64,000 bases of DNA from positions 66,858-130,857 of the forward strand of contig NZ_JAESVF010000009.1 of assembly GCF_038433465.1 (NCBI RefSeq). Direction: 5' to 3'. How positions within the stretch are numbered: the stretch's first letter is position 1; the number at the start of each line of letters is the position of its first letter. Source of the stretch: Galbibacter sp038433465. GTDB taxonomy: Bacteria > Bacteroidota > Bacteroidia > Flavobacteriales > Flavobacteriaceae. Shown here piece by piece: positions 1-8,308 of this stretch. The notes under the pieces are model-generated. The model saw only the letters and a program-made list of their open reading frames with translations, searched no databases and was not told the origin of the DNA. The translations under genes were made by a program, and so were the position numbers.

Positions 1-200
1 TTTCCTGCTGAAAACAACTTTCCTAAAACTCCGCGATCTTGATTAGATCCATCGCCAAAAATGGTGTCCATTTGCAATCCACGATCCATCATCATAAAGC
101 TTCCTGCTTCTGCAACAACTGCTTCTTGTGGGTCGAGTTCAATCTCGACATATTGCATTTCTTCCCCGTAAATTTTGTAATCTATTTCGTGTGCTGTCAT
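1..200 (-). CDS. AIM24/TIGR00266 family protein, 3' end missing
   Basis: Reading the minus strand from the ATG at 198-200 gives an uninterrupted frame to the window edge, starting MTAHEIDYKIYGEEMQYVEI and continuing through a MMMD stretch, DTIFGDGS and GKLFSAG. This is the N-terminus of the AIM24-like family TIGR00266 (DUF124), whose members are about 260 residues and fold as a beta-rich trimer. Their bacterial function is not settled. About 66 residues are present; the rest lies to the left. The only in-frame upstream sequence is AT-rich non-coding DNA, so the start is clear. The family call is by recognition of the N-terminal sequence only. Confidence 0.8.
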   Translation of the reverse strand, partial: MTAHEIDYKIYGEEMQYVEIELDPQEAVVAEAGSFMMMDRGLQMDTIFGDGSNQDRGVLGKLFSAG

Positions 201-595
201 AACAATTTTAGTTTTGGTTTATACTTATAAGATGAAATAAACGCTAAAATGTTACAAAGAATTCTATTTAACTTTCAATTATATAATCATAAGAATTAAT
301 TCATATAGAGTTGATCGTAAATTTTTATTTTAGATTTCATTTTTAACTCACAAAAAAAACATTTTTATAGGTTTTCGTTGATGTGCTTCGCAGTTGTCTT
401 GACACAAAAACGAAACAAACCTGCCTGCGGAAGGCAGGAAAGTCAAGACTGATTAAAAAAGCATAAGAAAATCTACGGAATCCTCCTCCACAGATAAAAA
501 GAACTCGCTACACTCAAACAACTTTTTATCTTTCACCCATACTGCTTCCTTGATTTTCAATACTTTTTAAAATAGGTCAAGTTCCTAAAAGTGCA
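201..595. other. Non-coding gap holding a two-hairpin element
   Basis: This gap lies between two minus-strand genes. I see no credible coding frame. Positions 201-360 are plain AT-rich DNA that would contain the promoter of the left gene. Positions 391-531 hold two successive hairpins, listed separately. The rest, 532-595, shows nothing I can name. Confidence 0.6.
391..531. repeat. Flavobacterial-type intergenic repeat with two hairpins
   Basis: Two inverted repeats follow each other. The first has an 8-bp outer stem, GTCTTGAC (396-403) with GTCAAGAC (442-449), enclosing acaaaaacgaaac and a compact inner hairpin CCTGCCT (420-426) / AGGCAGG (432-438). The second has a perfect 10-bp stem, AGATAAAAAG (492-501) / CTTTTTATCT (522-531), with a 20-base loop containing ctcgctacactc. 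From memory, similar text (gtcttgacacaaaaacgaaac followed by ctcgctacgctc) occurs in many intergenic regions of Flavobacteriaceae. That recurrence is recollection; the hairpins are seen directly. Confidence 0.6.
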
Positions 596-1048
596 TTATT
601 TAACCTTTACAGTCCATTCAAAATCAAACGTGGAAACTATATCTCCAACCTCATCTCTACCAACTGATTGCATCCAAAATGTTTGTCCTTCTCCAGTTGT
701 AATAGTATTTTTTATAGCTTCATCTATTAAATGACCATCGGTACATTCAAAAGTAATTTTGCCTTTTGCTTTTTTTGAAAAATTTGCTTTGTTGTTAGCT
801 ACCAACATCGAAATTTTAGTTTTTTCTTCTCTAATCTTTCCAATAACTATGGCCCCTGTCGATAATTCGGCTGCCATTCCTTGTACTGCCCAAAACATTG
901 AATTAAACGGATTTTGGTTTATCCATCGGTGTGTAACCGTTGTTGTACAACTTTTGTCGTTTATTGCTTTTACACGTACGCCACACAACCAAGCCGATGG
1001 AAGTTTGAACATAGAGAATTTATTTAACTGTGCTGGTGTAATCTTCAT
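596..1048 (-). CDS. DUF4442 domain protein (hotdog thioesterase-like)
   Basis: 150 residues, the usual length for DUF4442 proteins, which have the hotdog fold of acyl-CoA thioesterases. The sequence has the family layout: an N-terminal helix (PAQLNKFSMFKLPSAW), a beta strand ending in RWINQNPFNSMFWAVQGMAAE where the central hotdog helix would lie, and C-terminal strands ending DFEWTVKVK. No signal peptide or membrane segment is seen, so it is probably cytosolic. The substrate is unknown. It stands alone, with non-coding DNA on both sides. Confidence 0.8.
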   Translation of the reverse strand: MKITPAQLNKFSMFKLPSAWLCGVRVKAINDKSCTTTVTHRWINQNPFNSMFWAVQGMAAELSTGAIVIGKIREEKTKISMLVANNKANFSKKAKGKITFECTDGHLIDEAIKNTITTGEGQTFWMQSVGRDEVGDIVSTFDFEWTVKVK

Positions 1049-1238
1049 TTATCAAATTTTAACGCTGTAATTTATCCATTAATAATCAATTAGCAAAAAA
1101 TAAAATAATCTTAATTTTTTGTTAAATTTAGGTACTATGTTTTGCATAATACCTTTTTTTAGATATATATTTGCATTAGAAATTAGTAGGTTATATAATT
1201 TCTATAAACATCATCATCAATCAATTAAAAAAACGAAC

Positions 1239-1706
1239 ATGGATACTTCCATCAGTAAACATCAAAAAAATGTATCATCAGTGATACATTTATCAACCTT
1301 TTCCAAGTATTTTATTCCGTTTGGAAACTTTATTATTCCACTTATAATATGGACTTCAAATAAAGATAAATGGAGTTATATTGACGAAAACGGGAAGCAA
1401 GCAATCAATTTTCAGATAAGTATTTTACTATACAGCATCTTCATTGGTGTGCTTATGATTCCGTTAGTTTTATTTACGGCTTGGGAGTTTATCGGCTTAG
1501 ACATTTTAAAGCACAATGCACATCAGGTTAATTTTAATTTTAGCGATATTTCTTTGTTTGGATGGAACGCTGGAATTTTTGGTGTGCTAGGTGTACTGGG
1601 AGTTGCACTATTTGTTGTTGATATATTTTGTACCATCATAGCAACTATAAAAGCGTACGATGGCGAGGTGTATCAATATCCCTTCAGTATAAAATTCATC
1701 AAATAA
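1239..1706 (+). CDS. DUF4870 (Tic20-like) membrane protein
   Basis: The ATG at 1239 gives 155 residues beginning MDTSISKHQKN. The frame extends upstream to 1119, but that part is low-complexity and unlike the family, so I use 1239. Three hydrophobic segments are visible: about residues 24-39, 60-85 and 110-140. The motif pair IPLIIW..NKDKWSYIDENGKQAINFQIS is typical of DUF4870, a small integral membrane family of unknown role. It is the first gene of a block with PadR, PspC and DUF2807 genes, all on this strand with short gaps, so it is probably part of an envelope-stress-like operon. Confidence 0.85.
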   Translation: MDTSISKHQKNVSSVIHLSTFSKYFIPFGNFIIPLIIWTSNKDKWSYIDENGKQAINFQISILLYSIFIGVLMIPLVLFTAWEFIGLDILKHNAHQVNFNFSDISLFGWNAGIFGVLGVLGVALFVVDIFCTIIATIKAYDGEVYQYPFSIKFIK

Positions 1707-1753
1707 TCAATCAATCAAAAAACGAACCGTTTAACAAAAAGTATCATGAAACC

Positions 1754-2077
1754 ATGAATATAGAAAACACAAAGGCGCAGATGCGTAAAGGGGTTTTGGA
1801 ATACTGTATTTTATCAATCATTCAAAATGAAGATAAGTACGCTTCTGAAATTCTCGAAACCTTAAAAGACGCAAAAATGCTTGTAGTTGAAGGTACTATT
1901 TACCCGCTACTTACAAGATTAAAAAACGCAGGACTATTAAGTTACCGCTGGGAAGAGTCGACCTCTGGCCCACCTAGAAAGTATTACACCCTTACCGAAA
2001 ATGGCAAACTTTTTTTAAAAGAACTCAATGCCACTTGGGATGAATTAAAAAACGCAGTTAACCTGGTAACCAAATAA
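1754..2077 (+). CDS. PadR family transcriptional regulator
   Basis: The ATG at 1754 gives 107 residues, starting MNIENTKAQMRKGVLEYCIL. The frame reaches back to 1628, but that part overlaps the preceding gene and is not PadR-like. The winged-helix domain fills the protein: helices around GVLEYCILSIIQ and YASEILETLKDAKM, then the recognition helix and wing (EGTIYPLLTRLKNAGLLSYRW, GPPRKYYTLTENG). Short PadR proteins of this kind repress their own operon and respond to a ligand or envelope state. It ends 10 bases before the PspC gene and probably controls the whole block. Confidence 0.92.
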   Translation: MNIENTKAQMRKGVLEYCILSIIQNEDKYASEILETLKDAKMLVVEGTIYPLLTRLKNAGLLSYRWEESTSGPPRKYYTLTENGKLFLKELNATWDELKNAVNLVTK

Positions 2078-2087
2078 AAAGCTAACA

Positions 2088-3794
2088 ATGAACAAGACTA
2101 TAAACATAAATCTGGCAAACACTTTCTTCCATATCGACGAAGATGCCTATTTAAAATTACAACGTTATTTAGAAGCCATCAAACGTTCTTTTACCGATTC
2201 TCAAGGGAAGTCGGAAATAATTGCCGACATCGAGGCTCGTATTGCCGAACTTTTTTCTGAAAGAGTACAACACGACCGTCAAGTAATTACAACCAAAGAG
2301 GTTGATGAAATTATAACGATTATGGGGCAACCTGAAGATTATTTGGTTGATGAAGAAATTTTTGAAGACGAACCAAAATCGAGAAAAGAAACGCACAACA
2401 AATCGACAAAACAACTTTACAGAGATACCGACCATAAGTACATTGGCGGAGTTTGTGCTGGGTTGAGTCATTATGTAAATATCGACGCACTTTGGACGCG
2501 CTTACTCTTTATTTTAATTGCCCTTCTTAGCTTTGGAACCGGGATATTGATTTATATTTTACTTTGGATTTTAGTTCCTGAAGCTTCCACAACGGCGCAA
2601 AAAATTGCTATGACAGGAGAGCCTGTAAACATTAGCAACATCGAAAAAAAAATTAAAGAGGGTTTTGATGAAGTGTCCGAAAAAGTAAAAAACGTAGATT
2701 ACGAAAAAGTAGGACAATCGGTAAAAAAAAATTCCAAAAGCTTTTTTGACTCGATTTTAAGCGTCATTATGTTCCTCTTTAAAGTTGTTGCAAAATTTAT
2801 CGGGATTATCGTTTTAATTCTTTCAGCAACAGTTTTAATTGGTTTATTTATCGGGCTTTTCACCGCTGGAACAATCGATATTTGGGGACACCAACCGTGG
2901 AGAGAATTTATAGATGTAACCGTAAGTGCTCCCGTTTGGCTTATTTCCTTGCTTGGCTTTTTTGCCATTGGAGTTCCGTTCTTTTTCTTGTTTTACCTCG
3001 GATTAAAAATCTTGGTAACCAACTTAAAATCTATAGGAAGTTTTGCAAAATTTTCATTGATGGGAGTTTGGTTATTGTCGGTGATCGGACTTATAGTTCT
3101 TGGAGTACGCACAGCTACCGAATATTCATTTGAAGCTACCGCTACCGAAAGTCAGCTTATCCCGATTACTTCAGCAGACACTTTAGAAATTAAAATTGTT
3201 GAAGCCGACAACCTAAAAAATAGGTATTACAGAGACAGTGACTTTGATATTGCTATGGATGGCGACACCAAACTTATCTATTCTGAAGACATGCGTTTTA
3301 CGATAAAGCCATCTCAAAACAATGAAATTCATTTAGAGATTGAGAAACATTCGCAAGGAAGTAATTATAAAGATGCGTTTGAAAGAGCAGAAAACATTCA
3401 ATACACTTTTAAAACTGAAAACAACACCTTAATTTTAAACAACTATTTAACAACCAATTACAGTAATAAATTTAGAGACCAAGAGGTTGATGTAACAGTT
3501 TTTGTTCCAGAAAATATGTTTGTAAAACTACATCACTCTACAAAGCATCGTATAAGTAGCAGTATCAAAAACAACATGAATTATTATACCAATGATATGG
3601 CAAATCATACTTGGAAAATGGACGAAATAGGTGTTTTAAATTGTATGGATTGTCCTGTTGCTACGGAAAACAAAGAAGACAAAGATGATGAAAGTGAAGA
3701 TGAAGACGAGAATGATAAGGACGAAGATGAAATTGAAAAAACTAAAACTGAAGTAAATCAGCAAAAGGAAACTCTTCCGAAAAAGAAAAACTAA
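2088..3794 (+). CDS. PspC domain-containing membrane protein
   Basis: 568 residues. The N-terminal 100 residues (INLANTFFHIDEDAYLKLQRYL, EIIADIEARIAELF) form a cytosolic helical part common to Bacteroidota PspC proteins. The PspC domain follows at about 105-165 (LYRDTDHKYIGGVCAGLSHY, then a hydrophobic helix). Further membrane segments lie near 225-255, 275-310 and 320-340. The C-terminal 230 residues are a soluble domain, ending in a strongly acidic and lysine-rich tail (EDKDDESEDEDEND). PspC in enterobacteria is the membrane sensor of the phage-shock response; here no PspA, PspB or PspF is nearby. The co-transcribed PadR and DUF2807 genes suggest an equivalent envelope-sensing role, which is inference. 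Confidence 0.9.
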   Translation: MNKTININLANTFFHIDEDAYLKLQRYLEAIKRSFTDSQGKSEIIADIEARIAELFSERVQHDRQVITTKEVDEIITIMGQPEDYLVDEEIFEDEPKSRKETHNKSTKQLYRDTDHKYIGGVCAGLSHYVNIDALWTRLLFILIALLSFGTGILIYILLWILVPEASTTAQKIAMTGEPVNISNIEKKIKEGFDEVSEKVKNVDYEKVGQSVKKNSKSFFDSILSVIMFLFKVVAKFIGIIVLILSATVLIGLFIGLFTAGTIDIWGHQPWREFIDVTVSAPVWLISLLGFFAIGVPFFFLFYLGLKILVTNLKSIGSFAKFSLMGVWLLSVIGLIVLGVRTATEYSFEATATESQLIPITSADTLEIKIVEADNLKNRYYRDSDFDIAMDGDTKLIYSEDMRFTIKPSQNNEIHLEIEKHSQGSNYKDAFERAENIQYTFKTENNTLILNNYLTTNYSNKFRDQEVDVTVFVPENMFVKLHHSTKHRISSSIKNNMNYYTNDMANHTWKMDEIGVLNCMDCPVATENKEDKDDESEDEDENDKDEDEIEKTKTEVNQQKETLPKKKN

Positions 3795-3844
3795 CAGATT
3801 CAACTTCAGTATAAAAGAAAACTAATCAATCAAAAACAAACAAT

Positions 3845-4528
3845 ATGAATACGTTAATTAAAGTAATTGTAGCCCTTGTATTGTCTATCTTTTTAACTTC
3901 CTGTAATTTTTATGGCGGGGGTGTTATGGGCAACGGAAACATTATCACTCAAGAACGTGCTGTAACAGCTACTTTTAAAAGTGTAAAAGCTACCGAAGGT
4001 GTCGATGTGTACATATCTCAAAGTGCAACTGCAAGTATCAAAATTGAAGCCGATGACAATATTATCGACCTCATCGAGACTGAAGTTAACAACGGAGAGC
4101 TCGTTATTTCGACTAAAGAAAACATTGGCCGTGCTTCTAAAAAAGTATACGTAAGTCTTTCTGAAATAGAGCGTTTAGCAACTACAAGTGGAGCCGATTT
4201 GGAAAGTATGGGCACACTAAAAGTCGACAATCTAGATTTAGATGCCAGTAGCGGAAGCGACCTTGTTGTTGAAGTTCAAGCAACAGCTATTTCTGCGGAT
4301 GCTAGTAGCGGAGCCGATATAGAAGTTTTTGGTGTGAGCACGAGTCTAAATGCCGATGCTAGTAGCGGTAGCGATATAAAAGCAGAGCGCTTAAATGTTG
4401 AAACTGTTAGTGCCGATGCTAGTAGCGGAGCCAACATTAAAATAGGAGCTGTAAAAACTATAAATTACCATAAAAGTTCTGGCGGAGGTGTTTCATACAA
4501 AGGAACTCCAGAAGTCGTAGAGAACTAG
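3845..4528 (+). CDS. DUF2807 (head GIN) lipoprotein
   Basis: 227 residues with a lipoprotein signal peptide; the lipobox FLTSC places the lipidated cysteine at residue 20. The rest is DUF2807, a family of right-handed beta-helix-like surface proteins, with the typical start GNGNIITQERAVTATFKSVKA. The C-terminal half has a DASSG repeat at a 19-20 residue period: four near-identical 21-base units at 4241, 4298, 4355 and 4415. It follows the PspC gene after 50 bases and closes the operon before a hairpin terminator. In Bacteroidota, PspC and DUF2807 genes often sit together; the molecular role is unknown. Confidence 0.88.
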   Translation: MNTLIKVIVALVLSIFLTSCNFYGGGVMGNGNIITQERAVTATFKSVKATEGVDVYISQSATASIKIEADDNIIDLIETEVNNGELVISTKENIGRASKKVYVSLSEIERLATTSGADLESMGTLKVDNLDLDASSGSDLVVEVQATAISADASSGADIEVFGVSTSLNADASSGSDIKAERLNVETVSADASSGANIKIGAVKTINYHKSSGGGVSYKGTPEVVEN

Positions 4529-4562
4529 CTATCCAACTATTTGTTCGTTAAAGTAGTTAAAG

Positions 4563-4639
4563 AAACTATCCGAAAAGTACATTTTCGTCAAACCGAATCT
4601 CATTCAAAATGACGTTTTAAAATACTTCTCGGATAGTTT
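4563..4639 (+). terminator. Terminator after the PspC/DUF2807 operon
   Basis: Arms AAACTATCCGAaAAGTA (4563-4579) and TACTTcTCGGATAGTTT (4623-4639) pair over 17 positions with one mismatch. The loop holds a second short stem, CGTCA/TGACG. A T-rich run follows the right arm. It lies 35 bases after the DUF2807 stop codon. Confidence 0.75.
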
Positions 4640-4714
4640 TCATTTTACATCATTTTTAAACGCCATCTCACTGTTGTTCTTCTTGCATTTATTATCTTAG
4701 CTAAAAATAATTTC

Positions 4715-5725
4715 ATGGAGATTTCATTAAAAAAATATGTGCTAGAATTACAACACACCTTTAGTATTTCTCGCGAATCGCACGACTTTCAAGATAGTCT
4801 AATTGTTGGACTTTCGCTTAACGGAAAAACAGGCTACGGAGAGGCTACGGCCAATCCATATTACAAAATTACAGTAACCTCCATGATGGAAGAAATTCGT
4901 GCTATAGAAACTGAAATTAAAAATTTTGAACTCACCACTCCTGAAGCATTTCACACCTTTTTAACTGAAAAGAATTTAAGCAATTTTGCCATTTGCGCTC
5001 TCGATTTGGCATGTCACGATTTATACGGAAAACTTTTAGACAAACCGCTTTATCAAATTTGGAATACCAACAATAGCAAATACCCAATTACCAATTACAC
5101 TATCGGGATTGATACTGTTGAGAAAATGGTGGAGAAAATGGTGGAAAAACCTTGGCCACTTTATAAAATAAAACTGGGTACTAAAAACGACCTCGAAATT
5201 GTAAAACAACTTCGAGTACATACCGATGCTGTATTTAGAATTGACGCCAACAATGCTTGGACACCAGAGCAAACACTTGAGTTAGCACCACAACTTAAAG
5301 AACTCGGTGTTGAATTTTTAGAGCAACCGCTTCCTGCAGACAATCTAGTAGGATACAAACAAATTATCGATACCTGCGTGTTACCAATTATTGCTGATGA
5401 AAGTTGTATTGTTGAAGAAGATGTCGACAAATGTGCTGGGCATTTTACAGGAATCAACATCAAACTTACCAAATGTGGAGGGCTCACTCCTGCCCTACGC
5501 ATGATTAAAAGAGCACGCGAACTCAACCTCAAAGTAATGGTTGGTTGTATGACCGAGTCGAGCGTAGGAATTTCCGCCATCGCACAATTAACACCGCAAC
5601 TAGATTATGTCGATATGGATGGCGCCATGTTACTAAAACACGATATCGCAAAAGGGATTGAAATTTTAAACGACGGAAAACTAATTTTCCCAACACTCGG
5701 AGGGTCTGGAGTAACATTACTTTAA
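4715..5725 (+). CDS. Dipeptide epimerase (L-Ala-D/L-Glu epimerase family)
   Basis: 336 residues of the enolase superfamily, muconate-lactonizing subgroup. The catalytic residues are in place: the KxK pair K151/K153 (YKIKLG), metal ligands D177 (RIDANNAW), E203 (EQPLP) and D228 (IADES), the opposite lysine K253 (KLTKCGG), and the D300-M-D302 motif (VDMDG) that binds the dipeptide amino group in Ala-Glu epimerases. It would epimerise L-Ala-D-Glu to L-Ala-L-Glu during muropeptide recycling, though related enzymes act on other dipeptides. A short internal tandem repeat (VEKMVEKM) lies near residue 135. The next gene starts one base after its stop codon, so the two are co-transcribed. Confidence 0.9.
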   Translation: MEISLKKYVLELQHTFSISRESHDFQDSLIVGLSLNGKTGYGEATANPYYKITVTSMMEEIRAIETEIKNFELTTPEAFHTFLTEKNLSNFAICALDLACHDLYGKLLDKPLYQIWNTNNSKYPITNYTIGIDTVEKMVEKMVEKPWPLYKIKLGTKNDLEIVKQLRVHTDAVFRIDANNAWTPEQTLELAPQLKELGVEFLEQPLPADNLVGYKQIIDTCVLPIIADESCIVEEDVDKCAGHFTGINIKLTKCGGLTPALRMIKRARELNLKVMVGCMTESSVGISAIAQLTPQLDYVDMDGAMLLKHDIAKGIEILNDGKLIFPTLGGSGVTLL

Positions 5726-5726
5726 G

Positions 5727-6767
5727 ATGGCACATTTTGTAGATGAATTTCCTGGAAGAATTATTCAAACCGAAAATGGCACTGCGCTTTATTTTGGCGG
5801 TACTGCTTATTTAGGTTTGCAAACTTTACCAGAATTTCAAGAAATTTATTTCAACAACATAAAAAAATACGGAACCAATTACGGGGCATCCAGAAAGTCG
5901 AATGTTCAATTTTCGATTTATGAAGAGGTAGAACATTACCTTTCAAAACTCGTAGGAAGCGAAAGTTGTGTAACACTATCCTCTGGATATTTGGCATCAC
6001 AGCTTGTAAGTCGTTATTTTTCTTCGGAAGATTATACTTGCTATCACGCACCACAAACCCATACTTCCCTACTCCAAATTAAGCAACAGTCATGCCAAAC
6101 TTATGATGCCTTAATTGAAGAATTAAAGAAACAAAATAACAATACAACCCCCGTTATTTTACTAGATTCAATTGATTTTTTTGGAATAAACTATCCCGAT
6201 TTCAATGATTTAAAAAGTATAGATTTATCGGAAACAATATTAGTAGTAGACGATTCTCACGGACTCGGTGTATTAGGAAACCAAGGAACAGGTGTTTATA
6301 GTTTATTAAAAGTATTAAACCCAAAAGAGCTCATTGTTTGTGGGTCGCTTGGAAAAGGTTTCGGTATGCAAGCAGGAGCTATTTTTGGAACTTCAAAAAG
6401 AATTGAGTTATTAAAAAACACATCATTTTTTGGAGGTGCTTCTCCCGCTAGTCCTGCATCCATAGTTACAGTGCGCGACGCAGAGCACATTTATAATTTA
6501 CAACGAACTAAACTTTTTAAAAACGACCAATACTTTAGTAGCAAGCTAAAAAGTTCGTCCTTATTTTTAAAAGCAGGTGCTCACCCCACTTACACTTTTA
6601 TGGATGAAACCTTAACTCAGTTTTTATTAGAAAATAATATTATTGTAACTAGCTTTAATTACCCAGATAAAAATTCTCCATTAATGAGCAGGATTGTAAT
6701 TAGTGCACATCACACCAATGAAGATTTGGATTGTTTATTGAGTGCTATAAATAGCTACCAAAAATAA
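5727..6767 (+). CDS. PLP-dependent alpha-oxoamine synthase-like aminotransferase
   Basis: 346 residues of fold-type I PLP enzymes, closest to the alpha-oxoamine synthase group (BioF, KBL). D175 and H178 (VVDDSHGLG) would contact the cofactor, and K210 (GSLGKGFG) is the Schiff-base lysine. The N-terminus (YFGGTAYLGL, YGTNYGASRKSN) is also typical. At 346 residues it is shorter than BioF or KBL (about 385-395), so the exact reaction is uncertain. Its one-base gap to the dipeptide epimerase suggests shared amino-acid or dipeptide catabolism. I do not assign it to biotin or threonine metabolism on the sequence alone. Confidence 0.8.
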   Translation: MAHFVDEFPGRIIQTENGTALYFGGTAYLGLQTLPEFQEIYFNNIKKYGTNYGASRKSNVQFSIYEEVEHYLSKLVGSESCVTLSSGYLASQLVSRYFSSEDYTCYHAPQTHTSLLQIKQQSCQTYDALIEELKKQNNNTTPVILLDSIDFFGINYPDFNDLKSIDLSETILVVDDSHGLGVLGNQGTGVYSLLKVLNPKELIVCGSLGKGFGMQAGAIFGTSKRIELLKNTSFFGGASPASPASIVTVRDAEHIYNLQRTKLFKNDQYFSSKLKSSSLFLKAGAHPTYTFMDETLTQFLLENNIIVTSFNYPDKNSPLMSRIVISAHHTNEDLDCLLSAINSYQK

Positions 6768-6793
6768 AACCACCCGATTAAGAGTGGCTTTAT
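6764..6793. terminator. Bidirectional terminator between convergent genes
   Basis: ATAAAACCAC (6764-6773) pairs with GTGGCTTTAT (6784-6793) with one mismatch across a 10-base loop, and is flanked by A- and T-rich DNA. It overlaps the stop codon of the aminotransferase and lies 22 bases beyond the stop of the convergent SusD gene, so it can serve both. Confidence 0.6.
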
Positions 6794-6815
6794 AAATTTT
6801 AAATATTAGTGTGAT

Positions 6816-8297
6816 TTATTCATCCCACCAAACTGCATCTGTTGGTTCTTTTTCATTCTCTTGAACATTTGCAGGATTTCTATTTCTTTCTGAAGCTGGA
6901 TAATCGGCTCTTCTAAACCACTGTCCAGAAAACTCAGTATCTGTCTCTCCGTTTTCAACTCTTAATTCTAGACCTTCAAAAACATCAGCAGAAAAATCAT
7001 AACGTCTAAAATCAACAAAAGTCTCTGGATTTAAAAAGTTATGAATGTATTTTTCTTTCATAATGTGTTTCAACTGTAAAGCTGATTCTGTTACCGCTAC
7101 AGACGCATCATTTAAATAATCTGTACCGTCCACATCGTACTGCTCCATACTCGCTTTTATTCCATCTAAATATGCATTGTACCCTTCAGCAGTTGTTCCT
7201 GAACTTGTAGTCGTACCGCCGTTAGCCAAAAATGATGCTTCAGCTTTTATAAACATTGCTTCCGCATAGGTGATTAATACTAACGGAGAATCGATAGATG
7301 TGAAAAAAGTATTTTCAGCAAAACCAGTATTGGCAGAAGTTCCGTCTGGAGCATTTCCTTCGCCACCACTTACATAACCTTTCCACTCTTCTTCGCCACC
7401 ATTATCAGCAAAAACTGGTAAACGAGGATCGATCTCTACCGTACCACTTGTAAATGGATAGTAATCGCCATTCATGGAGCTTACGAGTTGCTCACAAATG
7501 TCGTGATGAAAGTTACCTGTACTCTTGGCTACAACCTCTACTGAATACCAAGGATTGATGTTTTTATCAGAATAAAACATCTGAAAATTATCATCATTTG
7601 AAGTAAATCCGTTATTGATTGAAGTTAAAACTTCGTTTGCAGTAACCACGCCTTTATTAACCAAATGTAATTGGTATCTTGCTTTGATGGTATATGCCAA
7701 ACGCAACCATTTGTCGGTATCTCCACCGTAAATTAAATCTCCTTTTCCGAATTGGAAATCTGAATTATCCGTTTGTTTTAAAAGACTAATAGCATCATCC
7801 AACAAGTTAAAAATATCAGTATAAACAGCTTCTTGACTATCAAAAATAGGAGTTACATTCTCTACCTCTAATGCAGCTTCAGAATATGGTACATTATCCC
7901 ATGTATCTGTTGCAATTCCCATATTGATAGCCTCTAAAATTTCGGCTACTGCTTTGTAGTGAATTGAATTTGACGCTTCAGCTTTCTCTTTTACTACACT
8001 CAAGTTTGGTAATACACGTAGGTAAATTTGAGACCACAAACCACTAGCTTCTGTTCTTCCAGCAGCTACTCCACCTTGACTTACAAAATATTGTGTGTAA
8101 TTCCCGAATACGAGTTCTGCAGAGTACTGCCCTTCCATGGTACTATGAATTACAGGCCCTAATAAATCTCCCATCGTGATTTGCTCATCTGTTGCGGTTC
8201 CGGAGGGTGTGTTTACATCAAAGTAATCGTCTCCACAAGAAGTAAACAGTGCAAATGACACTAATAAAATTGATACTTTATATTTAATATTTTTCAT
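6816..8297 (-). CDS. SusD/RagB-like outer membrane lipoprotein
   Basis: 493 residues. The signal peptide ends with a lipobox (LFTSCGDDYFDVN), lipidated cysteine at residue 21. The sequence fits the SusD-like_2 group: an N-terminal helical TPR-like part (YTQYFVSQGG, LWSQIYLRVLPNL), the conserved TDTWDNVPYSEA segment, KWLRLAYTIKARYQLHL, LVLITYAEAMFIKAEA, and a C-terminal RRADYPASERNRN. It caps the SusC barrel and binds the substrate at the cell surface. It lies 11 bases downstream of susC. No glycoside hydrolase, protease or sulfatase is adjacent, so the nutrient cannot be named. Confidence 0.95.
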   Translation of the reverse strand: MKNIKYKVSILLVSFALFTSCGDDYFDVNTPSGTATDEQITMGDLLGPVIHSTMEGQYSAELVFGNYTQYFVSQGGVAAGRTEASGLWSQIYLRVLPNLSVVKEKAEASNSIHYKAVAEILEAINMGIATDTWDNVPYSEAALEVENVTPIFDSQEAVYTDIFNLLDDAISLLKQTDNSDFQFGKGDLIYGGDTDKWLRLAYTIKARYQLHLVNKGVVTANEVLTSINNGFTSNDDNFQMFYSDKNINPWYSVEVVAKSTGNFHHDICEQLVSSMNGDYYPFTSGTVEIDPRLPVFADNGGEEEWKGYVSGGEGNAPDGTSANTGFAENTFFTSIDSPLVLITYAEAMFIKAEASFLANGGTTTSSGTTAEGYNAYLDGIKASMEQYDVDGTDYLNDASVAVTESALQLKHIMKEKYIHNFLNPETFVDFRRYDFSADVFEGLELRVENGETDTEFSGQWFRRADYPASERNRNPANVQENEKEPTDAVWWDE

Positions 8298-8308
8298 AAT
8301 TTCTTTTT

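Noticed and set aside
1119..1238. Longer start for the DUF4870 gene
   Set aside because: The extra residues are low-complexity and rich in His/Lys, with no similarity to the family; ATG at 1239 gives a normal N-terminus.
4241..4435. CRISPR-like spacing of 21-base repeats
   Set aside because: The repeats are in frame within the DUF2807 gene, code for DASSG units and have no cas genes near.
5122..5147. Tandem repeat in the dipeptide epimerase (VEKMVEKM)
   Set aside because: A single short in-frame duplication on a surface helix; catalytic residues are unaffected.
5161..5580. Long minus-strand open frame opposite the dipeptide epimerase
   Set aside because: It mirrors a well-supported gene and its translation resembles no known protein family.
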